From contig JAHIUA010000015.1 in the NCBI GenBank assembly GCA_018817385.1, positions 1 through 63,283 of the forward strand: a stretch of DNA of 63,283 nucleotides, read 5' to 3'. Both the position numbers and the translations under genes were made by a program. This document shows, one piece after another, positions 41,609-51,047 of this stretch. The notes under the pieces are model-generated. The model saw nothing but the letters and a program-made list of their open reading frames with translations, had not been told where the DNA came from and did no database searches. Numbering within the stretch: the first letter of the stretch is position 1; every line of letters starts with the position of its first letter. Source of the DNA: Pseudomonadota bacterium (GTDB lineage Bacteria > Desulfobacterota > Desulfobulbia > Desulfobulbales > Desulfocapsaceae).

Positions 41609-43069
41609 TTACTCCCGATCCGCATGCTCGGCAGCAACGCGCTTGAAAGACTCCTCACATTCCACAAAGGCATCCACCATGGCCGGATCAAAATGACTCC
41701 CCTTGCCGGCGAGGATGATGTTATAGGCCTTTGGGTGGGAAAAAGGAGGTTTATAAATCCGTCTGGAGATCAAAGCGTCATAGACATCGGCCACGGCCAT
41801 CAATCGCCCACTGAGGGGAATGTCGCTCCCTTTCAAGCCCTGCGGATAGCCACTGCCATCCCATTTCTCATGGTGTGTGTAGGCAATCTCAGTGGCGAGA
41901 TGGAGGAAGGAATCCTCACCAAGCTCGGCCTCGGCCACCCGTAGTGTATTGCGGCCATAGAGTGTATGCCTCTTCATTACTTCGAACTCCTCGGCGGTCA
42001 ACCTGCCAGGTTTGAGCAGGATTCGATCAGGGATGCCGACCTTTCCCACATCGTGCAGGGGAGCTGACTTAAAAAGGAGCTCAATGGTCGCTTCATCCAG
42101 TTCATCACGAAACGGAGGATAGTGCCGCACTTTTTCAGCAAGAATCCTGACATAGTGCTGGGTGCGGATGATGTGCTGACCGGTCTCATTATCCCGGGTT
42201 TCTGCCAGACTGGCGAGAACCCGGATGGTCACATCCCGGGTACTGGCCAATGCCTCCGTGCGCTCCCGCAGTCCCTTGATCATCGTATTGGTGTAGTGGC
42301 CAATCAGAGCGAACTCATCATTGGTGGTTATCGGCACAAAGCCGTCAAGCTTTCCCTGACTGGCCGCAATGAGAATCGTGGATTGACGGTCAAAAAAGAT
42401 CTTCAAATTTCCGGCATAGGAGATGATCAGATTGATGACATAGAGGAGGAGGACAGCCACCACAAAAAAGATTTCCGCGATCACTGCTTGGGTGGGAAGG
42501 ACCAGAGAGGCATCGGAAGAGAGGTCTCTGATCCATTCCAGATCCTGCAAGATAACCAGGGAGAGAATAGCCCCGGCCAGGAAGGCAACCGGAACTCCGA
42601 CAAGGGCCATCTTCCGGGTCAGAGGGAAAATCTCCTCTAGTTCTTCTGGGTCCCGAAGCTGGGTGGCAAACTCTTCGGCAACCCAGCGTTCACGAGCCAA
42701 TGCCATATCGATGCCCACAAAAAAAGCGAGGGTGATGCCACCAATGACCAGTTTCAATCCGCTGACCAAGGGAAACTGATAAAAAACCACATTAAATAAA
42801 GTAGTGCCGAGACCGGCCAGCAGCAGGGCTCCAGACTCTATAAAAAACTGGCATTTAGGCTGTTCAGGAGGAGAGGTCTGTTTGAGTATCTTCCGACCAA
42901 TCACAAGACGGAAGAGAAAGACAAGAAAGAGCGGGCCACAGACGGCAGTCAGGAGACGAAAAAAAGAGAGGCTTTCAAGAAAAGGACAGACCTGGGAACC
43001 ATAGAGAGTCAATATCAGAGCGGCTGCGAAATAATGGGTGCTGATACGAACGGCAAATTCCTTTCTCAT
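41609..43069 (-). CDS. Membrane HD-GYP c-di-GMP phosphodiesterase
   Basis: A 486-residue protein. Six or so hydrophobic segments lie in residues 1-230, then a HAMP-like linker (about 225-280, 'LIISYAGNLKIFFDRQSTILIAASQGKLDGFVP'), then HD-GYP. The HD motif is 'SAPLHDVGKVGIPDRIL' (about 334-350) and the GYP motif 'HHEKWDGSGYPQGLKGSDIPL' (about 400-420). Both are intact, so it should degrade c-di-GMP. ATG start. Adjacent to, and divergent from, a GGDEF protein. Confidence 0.93.
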   Translation of the reverse strand: MRKEFAVRISTHYFAAALILTLYGSQVCPFLESLSFFRLLTAVCGPLFLVFLFRLVIGRKILKQTSPPEQPKCQFFIESGALLLAGLGTTLFNVVFYQFPLVSGLKLVIGGITLAFFVGIDMALARERWVAEEFATQLRDPEELEEIFPLTRKMALVGVPVAFLAGAILSLVILQDLEWIRDLSSDASLVLPTQAVIAEIFFVVAVLLLYVINLIISYAGNLKIFFDRQSTILIAASQGKLDGFVPITTNDEFALIGHYTNTMIKGLRERTEALASTRDVTIRVLASLAETRDNETGQHIIRTQHYVRILAEKVRHYPPFRDELDEATIELLFKSAPLHDVGKVGIPDRILLKPGRLTAEEFEVMKRHTLYGRNTLRVAEAELGEDSFLHLATEIAYTHHEKWDGSGYPQGLKGSDIPLSGRLMAVADVYDALISRRIYKPPFSHPKAYNIILAGKGSHFDPAMVDAFVECEESFKRVAAEHADRE

Positions 43070-43472
43070 TTTTTGTTTTTCCCCTCTTCAAACCTCCTCA
43101 AACATGCCCCCATACAAAGGACAACAGACAGAGACCACAGAAACAAACGCCAAAAAGGGAGCAGCCCCCCAGCGACACCATAAATTCTTCTGTCTCTGTT
43201 TTTCAACAGATCCGGCAGAGACACTCTGAACCCGACTGGCGCTGTTTAGTATATCACCTTTTCTTCCTATTCTAAGGACAAAAAAAGAAACTACTCTTTT
43301 TCAGCTTTTGAAGGACAACCTGCTTTGACAATCCCTTTTTCCTCTGCTATGCTTTTTGAGTAACCTTCAGTTAGGATAAGAATGGTATCAACGTCTTTGA
43401 ACAATGAATAGTATCTTGGCCTCTCCTTTGCGGAGCCCCCTGTGCTTCTATTCGTCAATACAGGAAAGCTGA
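43070..43472. other. 403-bp divergent gap between HD-GYP and GGDEF genes
   Basis: No supported gene. A minus-strand frame (about 43291-43479) with only a TTG start reads '...YYSLFKDVDTILILTEGYSK...'. It overlaps the GGDEF start and is not accepted. The region should hold both promoters. Confidence 0.4.
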
Positions 43473-44939
43473 ATGACAAACTACAATAACACCGAAAATT
43501 CTCTCTGGCTGCAACTGTGGCAACCCTTTTTCAGCCTTTCCATCTATGGAAAATTCATCCTGGTCCTGGCTAGTTTCCTTTTCGGCTATCTCCTTATTGG
43601 ACTGCACAGTTATTCCTTTATCCAAACTCTCAAGGTAGACCTGAGCGAACTCAACGTCGAGCAGGCCCTTTTGGACTCCACGTTTCAGGCCCTTGACACC
43701 TATATCATCCGCGGTGGAATCCTGGTCCTTGTCGTCATGCTCATTCTGAGCCTGACGAGTTTTCTCTGTATCCATGCCCTGGTAACCTTTCTTGACCAGA
43801 TGATCTGTTCTCTAAAGACCCTGCGTATCAACAATGATCGCAGCCGTGCCTGCAAGCATGGCACCTTGATTCCAGTGATCACGCAAGACAGAATTGGAGA
43901 GGTCGCAGCACTGGTCAATGAATTGACGAGTCACATTCGAAACATCTCACTTTTCAGGAGAACCATTGAGGCAGACGAGACCGTAGATGAAATCTACAGA
44001 CGATTAGCCTATGTCTTTCAAGAGACGCTCAAACTCCAGACCTTTGTTATCTGGGAAGTGGGAGAACAGGATGACTCCATAACAGCCGTGTACACCTGGC
44101 CTCTGGAACTTGAACACGAATCCTGTGCGATGAGCAACGCCAGGCTCTGCCGAGCCAGACGCACCGGGGAAGTTGTTTCCTCAAGTGGCTTCCCCAACAT
44201 CTGTCCGGTCTTTCCTCTCACCGACGTCATGACTCATACCTGTGTCCCTATGATCGTCTCGGGAAAGGTCCTGGGAGTTGTTCAGTTTCTCTCCCTCTTT
44301 GTTGACAGTCCCCAGCGAGCAGCAGAAATGGAAACGAACCTCCATCTTGGCAGCCTCTATCTCCAGGAGGCCTTGCCTGTCCTCCATGCCAAGAGACTGG
44401 CCTCCAACCTGCATGAGATGGCCACCAAAGATTCCTTGACCGGCCTCTACAACCGCCATTTTCTGGAAAGCAACATCAATCCCATCATTGCCGGAGTCAA
44501 ACGAAGGAAGAGTGCCATGGGCATTCTTATGTGTGATCTGGATTTTTTCAAACAGGTCAACGACGAATATGGTCATGACGTGGGCGACCAGATCCTGAAG
44601 ACCCTGGCCGTGATCATGCAGAACAGTGTCAGGGCCTCGGACATTGTCATTCGCTATGGCGGGGAAGAATTTCTGATTCTCCTCACAGATTGTGAGATAG
44701 AAAAGGCAATCGAAGTGGCCGAAAAAATAAGAGCAACCGTTGAAGAAAAAACCTTTCGCGTCCAGAGCCTGAGTATCCGCAAGACGCTGAGCATCGGTGT
44801 CTCGATTCTCCCCTTGGACGGTGAGGCCTTCTGGGAATGTGTCAAGTATGCGGACATCGCCCTGTACAAGGCCAAGGAATCGGGAAGAAACAAAGTTCTC
44901 CGTTTCGAGCCTTTCATGTGGAGTTCAGACAGCTACTAA
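43473..44939 (+). CDS. Membrane diguanylate cyclase with GAF and GGDEF domains
   Basis: A 488-residue protein. Two membrane helices (about 24-45 and 80-105), a HAMP-like segment, a GAF domain (about 160-300) and a C-terminal GGDEF domain. The active site is RYGGEEFLILL (about 396-404) and an inhibitory I-site RASD sits just before it. 'KDSLTGLYNRHFLE' begins the domain. It should be active and product-inhibited. It is divergent from the HD-GYP phosphodiesterase, a common pairing for local c-di-GMP control. ATG start. Confidence 0.93.
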   Translation: MTNYNNTENSLWLQLWQPFFSLSIYGKFILVLASFLFGYLLIGLHSYSFIQTLKVDLSELNVEQALLDSTFQALDTYIIRGGILVLVVMLILSLTSFLCIHALVTFLDQMICSLKTLRINNDRSRACKHGTLIPVITQDRIGEVAALVNELTSHIRNISLFRRTIEADETVDEIYRRLAYVFQETLKLQTFVIWEVGEQDDSITAVYTWPLELEHESCAMSNARLCRARRTGEVVSSSGFPNICPVFPLTDVMTHTCVPMIVSGKVLGVVQFLSLFVDSPQRAAEMETNLHLGSLYLQEALPVLHAKRLASNLHEMATKDSLTGLYNRHFLESNINPIIAGVKRRKSAMGILMCDLDFFKQVNDEYGHDVGDQILKTLAVIMQNSVRASDIVIRYGGEEFLILLTDCEIEKAIEVAEKIRATVEEKTFRVQSLSIRKTLSIGVSILPLDGEAFWECVKYADIALYKAKESGRNKVLRFEPFMWSSDSY

Positions 44940-45133
44940 TGGGGAGTGCAGGGCGCCCAGCGGCAGGTCATAAGCAAGGCCCGGAGTTCGGCAAAAGACA
45001 GAGAGAGGTTTGCATGGACTTCTCTTGGGCTGACCTGCAAATAAGGAATGATTTTCACATCATCCCTTATTTCCATTAGTTCTCAGCAGAATTTTGGTCA
45101 GCAGGCTTCAGAAGAGTAGACATTATCTCTGCC

Positions 45134-46867
45134 CTATCTCCGTTTTCGGGTTACCGGCTTTTGCCCTATTTTCCCATGCCCCGCCTTCCTTGGTTTCTTT
45201 CGTCCGGCAACAGCTCTCTTTTCTCCCGGCCCAACCAGTGAGGGTCGTAAAGAACGTCCCAAGACCTGAACATTCTGGAGCAGGTCAAGAATCTCCTGGG
45301 GCATGCCTTCGGGCAGATCGACAGTGGAGTAACTGTCAAAGATAGAGATAGATCCTATATAGGAACCATCGAGATCCGCCTCTCCGGCAATAGCTCCGAC
45401 TATATTGGCTGGTTTGACATCATGATCCTTACCGATTTCAATGCGGTAACGCTCCATACCCGAGCGAGTCTCAGTCGTTCGCATTTTTCCAGCAGGTAAG
45501 CCAACGGCCTGTTCCGCTTTCTTTTTAAAACCGACAATAGGCTCGTCCGGGAGGAGCAGTGGGGCACTCCCCTGAACCATACAGGCCAGGGCTGCGGCAA
45601 TATCTCGAAAATCCAAATCATTTTCATCCCTGTATTCACTGACCAGAGTGGCAAAGAAGCTCAGATCCTGAGTGGTCATGGCCGAGCTGATCCTCTCCTT
45701 GAAGGCGGCCAGACGTTTGTCATTGATCACTGCAGTGGAAGGCAGTTTCATCTCCTTGATTTTCGTACTGATCCCTCTTTCGATGGTCGAGAGCATCCTC
45801 TTTTCCCGAGGGGTAATAAACATGATGGCATCACCTTTGCGTCCGGCCCTGGCCGTCCTGCCAATACGATGGACATAGGCCTCGGTATCATAGGGAATAT
45901 CGTAATTGATCACATGACTGATCCGCTCCACATCCAGACCGCGGGCAGCCACATCAGTGGCCACCAGGATGTCAATTTTACCTTCCTTAAAAGTCTCAAC
46001 GGTTCGTAAACGCTGACTCTGAACAATATCTCCATTCAGAAATGCTGTTGAGAAACCACGGGCAGCAAGTTTTTCAGCGACCTGCTGGGTATCGACCTTG
46101 GTGCGAACAAAGACCAGCACCCCATCAAATGTTTCCGCCTCCAATATCTTACCCAAAGCCTCTATTTTCTGATGGTGGTTGGTCAGGAAATAGCGTTGGT
46201 TAACGTTGGTTGCGGTTGCGGTTTTGGACTTAATCTGAACTTCTTCCGGATTATTGAGATAGTTCCGAGCAATCCGGCGGATAGTTGACGGCATGGTCGC
46301 AGAAAACAGGGCCACCTGTCGACTTTCAGGTGTTTTTGAAAGAATCCACTCCACATCATCGATAAATCCCATGCGCAGCATTTCATCCGCCTCGTCAAGG
46401 ACCAGGCACTGCAGGGCCTCAAGCTTTAAGGTTCCCCGACGCATATGATCCATAACCCGCCCCGGAGTACCCACCACCACCTGTACCGGCTTCTGGAGGA
46501 GACGGAGCTGTATCTTCACATCCTGGCCGCCAAAAAGTGGCACCACATGAAACCCCTTTATATACTTGGCGTATTGCTGGAATGATTCAGCGACCTGAAT
46601 GGCCAACTCTCTGGTCGGAGCCAGGACAAGATTCTGCACCATACGCTGCTTCATGTTCAGGCGAGCGATAAGAGGCAAGGCAAAGGCAGCAGTTTTACCG
46701 GTACCGGTCTGAGCCTGACCAAGGACATCACGCCCCTCCATAACCAGAGGAATCATTTGTTCCTGAATAGGAGAAGGTGTTTCATAGCCCAGGTCTTTGA
46801 TAGCCTTCAACAGGGGCTGGGGCAAAGAGAAGTCGGCAAAGCTTGTTATAGTTTGGGTGGTTGACAT
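45134..46867 (-). CDS. DEAD-box RNA helicase (DeaD/CsdA-like)
   Basis: A 577-residue ATP-dependent RNA helicase. Motifs in order: Q motif 'PSPIQEQMIPLVMEG', I 'AQTGTGKTAA', Ia 'PTRELAIQV', II 'VLDEADEML', III 'SAT', IV-V 'LVATDVAARGLDVERI', VI 'HRIGRTARAGRKG'. A C-terminal DbpA-like RNA-binding domain (about 465-540, 'RYRIEIGKDHDVKPANIVGAIAGEADLDGSYIGSISIFD') and a basic tail follow. That layout is DeaD-like, a cold-shock and ribosome-assembly helicase. ATG 46867; a GTG three codons upstream is also open. Confidence 0.94.
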   Translation of the reverse strand: MSTTQTITSFADFSLPQPLLKAIKDLGYETPSPIQEQMIPLVMEGRDVLGQAQTGTGKTAAFALPLIARLNMKQRMVQNLVLAPTRELAIQVAESFQQYAKYIKGFHVVPLFGGQDVKIQLRLLQKPVQVVVGTPGRVMDHMRRGTLKLEALQCLVLDEADEMLRMGFIDDVEWILSKTPESRQVALFSATMPSTIRRIARNYLNNPEEVQIKSKTATATNVNQRYFLTNHHQKIEALGKILEAETFDGVLVFVRTKVDTQQVAEKLAARGFSTAFLNGDIVQSQRLRTVETFKEGKIDILVATDVAARGLDVERISHVINYDIPYDTEAYVHRIGRTARAGRKGDAIMFITPREKRMLSTIERGISTKIKEMKLPSTAVINDKRLAAFKERISSAMTTQDLSFFATLVSEYRDENDLDFRDIAAALACMVQGSAPLLLPDEPIVGFKKKAEQAVGLPAGKMRTTETRSGMERYRIEIGKDHDVKPANIVGAIAGEADLDGSYIGSISIFDSYSTVDLPEGMPQEILDLLQNVQVLGRSLRPSLVGPGEKRAVAGRKKPRKAGHGKIGQKPVTRKRR

Positions 46868-47906
46868 GGTGATCACCGGGTAAATTGAGACTCACAACAA
46901 AGAGCTGCGCAGCACATGAAGTGAAGAGAGTATAGAGTTTGACCAATGATGGTCGGACAACTTGAAACCAGCAAGAATAGGGTTGCGCCCTGACAACACA
47001 CAGCAGTGCATTTTGGGACGCAGCAATACTGGCAGCAAAAAGATGGGGTTGTAGCAGGTATCAGGAAAACCTGCAAGCTTTATTCTCAGCCGAAATTCGA
47101 CCCAAGTCCCTGTGACTTGATGATTTTCACAACTTGGCGACGGATACTATCCTGGAAAGCGAGCAAGGATTCTTTTCCCTGGGCGTTACCAGAACATATT
47201 CAGAACGCTCCCTTCTCGCAGAGCCCCCCTCGCCTTCACTGCCGGTCATGATGATATGGGCGTGGTCAAAGACATCTCCATAAAGCGGAGCCACTAGAAA
47301 TCACATCCGAGTCTGCCCTTTCCCCATCTGGCTGCAGTACGCTATTCTGCTCCTTCCATGAATTTCCTTATCACTCTGATTTTCAGGTTCGTACGTTATT
47401 CTACCAAAACAGTTTATCACAAAATTCTCAAAAATAAAAACCATTTTCCATAGAGTTAGAGGTGAAAGGAAGCTGGGCCGCAAGGCCTTTCCGGCTCCAC
47501 TGCGACATCCTCGCTTCCTCCCTTTTTCGGGCTGACCGACAAAGGAGAACTCCACTGCCCTTTCCTTGCCCCCACATTTTTCAAAGCAACGACAGATAAA
47601 TTTGAAAAGGACAGTGTACAATATCCTCTCCCTGATATAGCATTCTTTATAAAGCATTTTGGGTGATCACTTCTTCATCACAAAGGGGGAAATAATCCCC
47701 ATGGGGTGTTATATCATTAAACTGTCAGTGTGACCAAGGGACGAATCAACAGTACCTGAACTATCAATTCCCCCATCCGTGCCATAGAGACTATGGCCCC
47801 TGCCGTCCCGGGGGCTATCACCTCAAGAAGTTGGCCGTCTGAACTATGCCTCCAGGGGCAATAATCAAATTGATCAGGCCTCCTTCTTGTAAGAAAACAA
47901 TTCACC
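46868..47906. other. 1-kb gap with gene remnants
   Basis: No intact gene. On the minus strand 47127-47300 a 56-codon frame reads 'VAPLYGDVFDHAHIIMTGSE...' and looks coding but is cut by stops; it is listed separately. Other frames (47301-47657, 47717-48022 minus) are not convincing. Direct transcription signals for the C69 peptidase are not clear. Confidence 0.4.
47127..47300 (-). pseudogene. Coding-like remnant, family unknown
   Basis: A 56-codon frame with a possible GTG start (47294), no ribosome-binding site, and a TGA stop at 47127. The peptide 'APLYGDVFDHAHIIMTGSEG' followed by 'SEYVLVTPREKNP' has plausible protein composition. I do not recognise it. It is probably the decayed tail of a lost gene. 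Confidence 0.3.
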
Positions 47907-49679
47907 ATGAAAGGAAAAAGAGAAATGCGGAAAAAGCTGAGTATTCCCCTGCTGCTGGTCATCATCCAGGCCCATCCAGCCATGAGCTGTACCACCATGC
48001 TCATCACCAAAGGCGCGTCCACAGACGGTTCTGTAATTGTTGCCCATTCGGACGACTCGGAACTCTTTGACCAACGGCTGGCCTATGTCCCGGCAGCCGA
48101 CCATGAACCAGGGTCCATGCGTCCGGTCTACTACGACGCCGCAGCCCTGGGCGACATGCCCCAGTACCACAGCTATCTGCTTCGCCGTTACGTGGGGACC
48201 GACCGCGGCCCCACCTATGTGGATCCAGGCCAACCCCAGTCCATCCCCCTGGGCTACATTCCCCAGGTGGCCCACACCTATGCCTATTATGAGGGGAGTT
48301 ATGCCATTATGAACGAACATCAACTCATGTTTGGCGAATGCACTGACGGCACCAAAATCCAACCAGAGCCAATACCGGGAAAGCTCATCTTTTACAGTGC
48401 TGAACTCAGCCGCATTGCAGCTGAACGCTGTAAAACGGCACGTGAAGCTGTGCAACTGATTGGCCATCTCATTGAGACCTACGGCTACTACGGCACTGGC
48501 GAAACCCTTCCCATCGGTGACAGCAAGGAAGGCTGGATTATTGAAATGGCCCCGAGCCCTGAAGGAAAAGGCGGACTATGGGTGGCCCAAAAGGTTCCTG
48601 ACGGAGAGGTGTTTGTGGCAGCCAACGAACTCCGCATCCGCGACATCAACCCCGAGGACCCCGACACCCTTTTCAGCAAAGACCTGCATGCCATTGCCGA
48701 AAAACATAGGTGGTGGAATCCTGCAGATGGCCAGTTGGACTGGCTGAAGACGGTAAGCAAGGGTGAGTACAGCCATCCCTACTACTCTCTGCGCCGGGTA
48801 TGGCGCCTGCAGCAGCGCATGGCCCCCTCCCGGGAAGCAACTCCCTGGGTAACAGACGGCTATAGCAAAAAATTCCCACTCTTTCTCAAGCCAGATCACA
48901 AATTGGCTGTCGCCGACGTAATGGACCTCTACCGCGACTATTACCAGGGAACGGAGTTTGATCTCTCCAAAGGAGTTACCGCTGGCCCCTTTGGTCTCCC
49001 CTATCGCTATCCGGGTCCCGAAGATGCAGGTGGCGATACCGGAAACCCTGACGCCAAACTGAAAGGGGCCTGGGAGCGTCCTATTTCCATCTACCGCTGC
49101 GGCTTCAGCTATGTCTGTCAGGCCCGGGACTGGCTGCCAGCCCCCATCGGCGGTATTGTCTGGTTCGGTCCAGACGAACCCATGACCACCTGCTATGTCC
49201 CCTTCTACGTAGGGGCCACCTCCATTGCCAAACCCTATTTCACCTGCGACACCACAAAATTCAGTCAGGACAGCGCCTGGTGGGCCTTTAACTTTGTGGC
49301 TAACTGGGCCGGTCTCAAATACAGTTATATGCTCAAAGACATCCAGGCCAAACAGGCCGAGATCGAGCAGGCCGAATTTGAGAATGTAAAGGCCATCGAT
49401 CAGGAGGCCCTGGCCCTCTATCAAAAAGATCCGAAAAAGGCCCGGGAACTGCTCACCTCCTTCTCCATGAATCAGGCAAATCAGGTAGTCAAGGCCTGGT
49501 GGACCCTGGCCTGGGACCTTGTGGCCCGCTATGACGACGGCTACGTCAATGAACCAGGCAAAATGGCCCAAGAAGTTGGCTATCCAGAAGAGTGGTACCA
49601 GCGCTCAAACTGGCCCAAAGGGCCAACCAGTTATGCAAAACCTCAAGAAACGGAGACAAAAGTGACAGGAAAAGAGTGA
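47907..49679 (+). CDS. Secreted C69-family dipeptidase
   Basis: A 590-residue Ntn-hydrolase of the PepD family, which cleaves dipeptides. The signal peptide (LSIPLLLVIIQAHPAMS) ends just before Cys28 in SCTTMLITKGASTDGSVIVAHSDD. This exposes Cys as the N-terminal nucleophile. 'YAIMNEHQLMFGECT', 'SKEGWIIEMAPS' and 'ANELRIRDINPEDPD' are C69 motifs. The C-terminus is hydrophilic and coiled. It is probably periplasmic or outer-surface. ATG 47907; Met7 (47925) is an alternative start. Stands alone. Confidence 0.92.
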   Translation: MKGKREMRKKLSIPLLLVIIQAHPAMSCTTMLITKGASTDGSVIVAHSDDSELFDQRLAYVPAADHEPGSMRPVYYDAAALGDMPQYHSYLLRRYVGTDRGPTYVDPGQPQSIPLGYIPQVAHTYAYYEGSYAIMNEHQLMFGECTDGTKIQPEPIPGKLIFYSAELSRIAAERCKTAREAVQLIGHLIETYGYYGTGETLPIGDSKEGWIIEMAPSPEGKGGLWVAQKVPDGEVFVAANELRIRDINPEDPDTLFSKDLHAIAEKHRWWNPADGQLDWLKTVSKGEYSHPYYSLRRVWRLQQRMAPSREATPWVTDGYSKKFPLFLKPDHKLAVADVMDLYRDYYQGTEFDLSKGVTAGPFGLPYRYPGPEDAGGDTGNPDAKLKGAWERPISIYRCGFSYVCQARDWLPAPIGGIVWFGPDEPMTTCYVPFYVGATSIAKPYFTCDTTKFSQDSAWWAFNFVANWAGLKYSYMLKDIQAKQAEIEQAEFENVKAIDQEALALYQKDPKKARELLTSFSMNQANQVVKAWWTLAWDLVARYDDGYVNEPGKMAQEVGYPEEWYQRSNWPKGPTSYAKPQETETKVTGKE

Positions 49680-50060
49680 AAATGGGCGGAGGATGGGGAG
49701 CAAAGAAAGACAGAAGCCACATGGCAACGGCCGGAAAGGGAAGATGTCTTTCCACTGAATCAAGAGAAAAACCGTTTCCGGTCCATCAGCAAAAAGACAG
49801 GCCAGTCACTGCCAGGAGAATGACAAGCCAATAATGATAAAACCACGGCGAGGATGCCCGTGTAAGAGTGAGACAAGAGGAGGGGAACAGCTCAGACAAT
49901 GGTATCCTTGCTTCAAGGCATCCTCCAAGAAAGCCCTCTTTTCCAAGAAGAGCTTATACCACTGGCTGCGTTTGTCAGGGCCGTATCCTCGCAAATAAAA
50001 GAGTGCAAGATTACGCCCATGACATAAAACGTTTTTAATCAGGAAAAGCAGGGCGTAACG
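49680..50060. other. 381-bp gap
   Basis: No supported gene, tRNA or clear terminator. Short frames on both strands lack ribosome-binding sites. Confidence 0.4.
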
Positions 50061-50207
50061 CTATTCATCATCCCGGGGAGCAAGGTTCTCTTTGGGCCCC
50101 GAAGAATCCTGCTGTTTTTCCAGCTTACGCTGTTTTTTCTCATCTTTCTTTTTTTTCTTTGCCAATTCTTTCTGACGTTTTTCAAATGAATAGTTTGGTT
50201 TGGCCAA
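50061..50207 (-). CDS. Small Lys-rich coiled-coil protein
   Basis: A 48-residue protein: TTG start at 50207 with AAGGAAAGAG upstream, reading MAKPNYSFEKRQKELAKKKK and then DEKKQRKLEKQQ, ending RDDE. Short proteins starting MAKPNY(S/A)FEKRQ(K/R)ELAKKKKK are widespread in proteobacteria, of unknown function, and often lie beside cold-shock genes, as here. The longer overlapping frame in another phase (50039-50296) is not the gene. Role unknown; its charge suggests nucleic-acid or ribosome contact. Confidence 0.8.
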   Translation of the reverse strand: MAKPNYSFEKRQKELAKKKKKDEKKQRKLEKQQDSSGPKENLAPRDDE

Positions 50208-50256
50208 TGCTCTTTCCTTAATAAGGATTCATGTTGATGTGAAAAATAGTGCACCA

Positions 50257-50292
50257 AAAAAAAGGCCCCGTAGTGTACGGGGCCTTTTTTTA
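50257..50292. terminator. Bidirectional terminator after the cold-shock gene
   Basis: GGCCCCGTA and TACGGGGCC pair around GTG, with A-runs before and T-runs after on both strands. It ends the minus-strand cold-shock transcript. Confidence 0.95.
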
Positions 50293-50305
50293 TCAAAATC
50301 AGTTA

Positions 50306-50506
50306 TTACTGTTTGACAACATTCTCAGCAGCAGGTCCTTTGGGGCCGTCAACGACATCGAAAGTTACTCGTGCACCTTCATCCAAAGATTTGAATCCTT
50401 CGTCCTGAATTGCGGAATGATGAACAAATACATCCTTACCGCCATCCTGCTCAATAAAACCAAAACCTTTTGCATCGTTAAACCACTTAACTGTTCCTTC
50501 AGCCAT
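50306..50506 (-). CDS. Cold-shock domain protein (CspA family)
   Basis: A 66-residue single-domain OB-fold RNA chaperone. RNP1 is KGFGFIEQD (about 13-21) and RNP2 DVFVHHSAI (about 25-33). '[15 protein letters not shown]' and '[11 protein letters not shown]' complete the family pattern. ATG start with AAGGAGTAGTAC upstream. It likely antagonises RNA structure, with its own mRNA leader as a possible thermosensor. Confidence 0.97.
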   Translation of the reverse strand: MAEGTVKWFNDAKGFGFIEQDGGKDVFVHHSAIQDEGFKSLDEGARVTFDVVDGPKGPAAENVVKQ

Positions 50507-50932
50507 CTTGTACTACTCCTTTGTACTGGGTTCCTTTAAGAACCACTTTGTTATAAGCCGGATCATCAAAGTGAGACCCGGTACAGTTTTGTTGCCAAAA
50601 CTGGATTGGTACTGCTACGTCCTGCCCGAATTTCCAAGACCAAAGGACACGTTGCAACAGGATATCGATGTTTTTGAGAAATAAGTCGATTATGCCAGCA
50701 CAAAAGAGTATCGCAAAAAATAAATTTGCCGTTTTCCTAAATCTGTCACATTCTATTCGCCATTTCGTGTTGAGCCCACTTGAAGACCTCAACAACCTTT
50801 ACCCAAACCTTCTCAGTACAATATTACGTTATTGCTGAGTAATGAGCAATAAGGAAATGAAATCAAGGCAAAAACACAGAAGATCAAAAGGGGAAGAAAC
50901 CAACAACTACCGTTCAAACCCCTTGATATTAT
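50507..50932 (-). promoter_or_regulatory. Leader/promoter region of the cold-shock gene
   Basis: 426 bp without a credible gene, between the cold-shock gene and tRNA-Arg. Long leaders upstream of cspA-type genes are usually regulatory; I see no sharp promoter. A frame at 50499-50795 is not accepted. Confidence 0.4.
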
Positions 50933-51009
50933 TGGTGCGCCTGGCAGGATTCGAACCTGCGACCTACGGATTCGTAGTCCGGCGCTCTATCCAGCTGAGC
51001 TACAGGCGC
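50933..51009 (-). tRNA. tRNA-Arg (anticodon ACG)
   Basis: A 77-nt cloverleaf on the minus strand. Acceptor stem GCGCCTG/CAGGCGC, D arm TAGCTCAGCTGGATAGAGC, anticodon loop CTACGAA (ACG), T loop TTCGAAT, encoded CCA. Confidence 0.95.
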
Positions 51010-51047
51010 ATATGGAAGGGTTTATATACCCTAGTTTATTATTTTCC

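Noticed and set aside
43291-43479. 62-codon minus-strand ORF upstream of the GGDEF gene
   Set aside because: Only TTG starts, no RBS, overlaps the divergent GGDEF start; protein-like but unsupported.
47301-47657. 118-codon minus-strand ORF in the 1-kb gap
   Set aside because: Low-quality composition and no RBS; the frame changes character along its length.
47717-48022. 101-codon minus-strand ORF overlapping the C69 peptidase start
   Set aside because: It overlaps the signal-peptide region of a clear gene and has no motif; the hydrophobic tail may be chance.
48576-49571. 331-codon frame antisense to the C69 peptidase
   Set aside because: Shadow frame caused by codon bias on the opposite strand; the plus-strand C69 motifs are intact.
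50039-50296. 85-codon minus-strand ORF near the cold-shock gene
   Set aside because: It reads through the cold-shock terminator in a different phase from the well-known MAKPNYSFEKRQ small protein, which is the credible gene.
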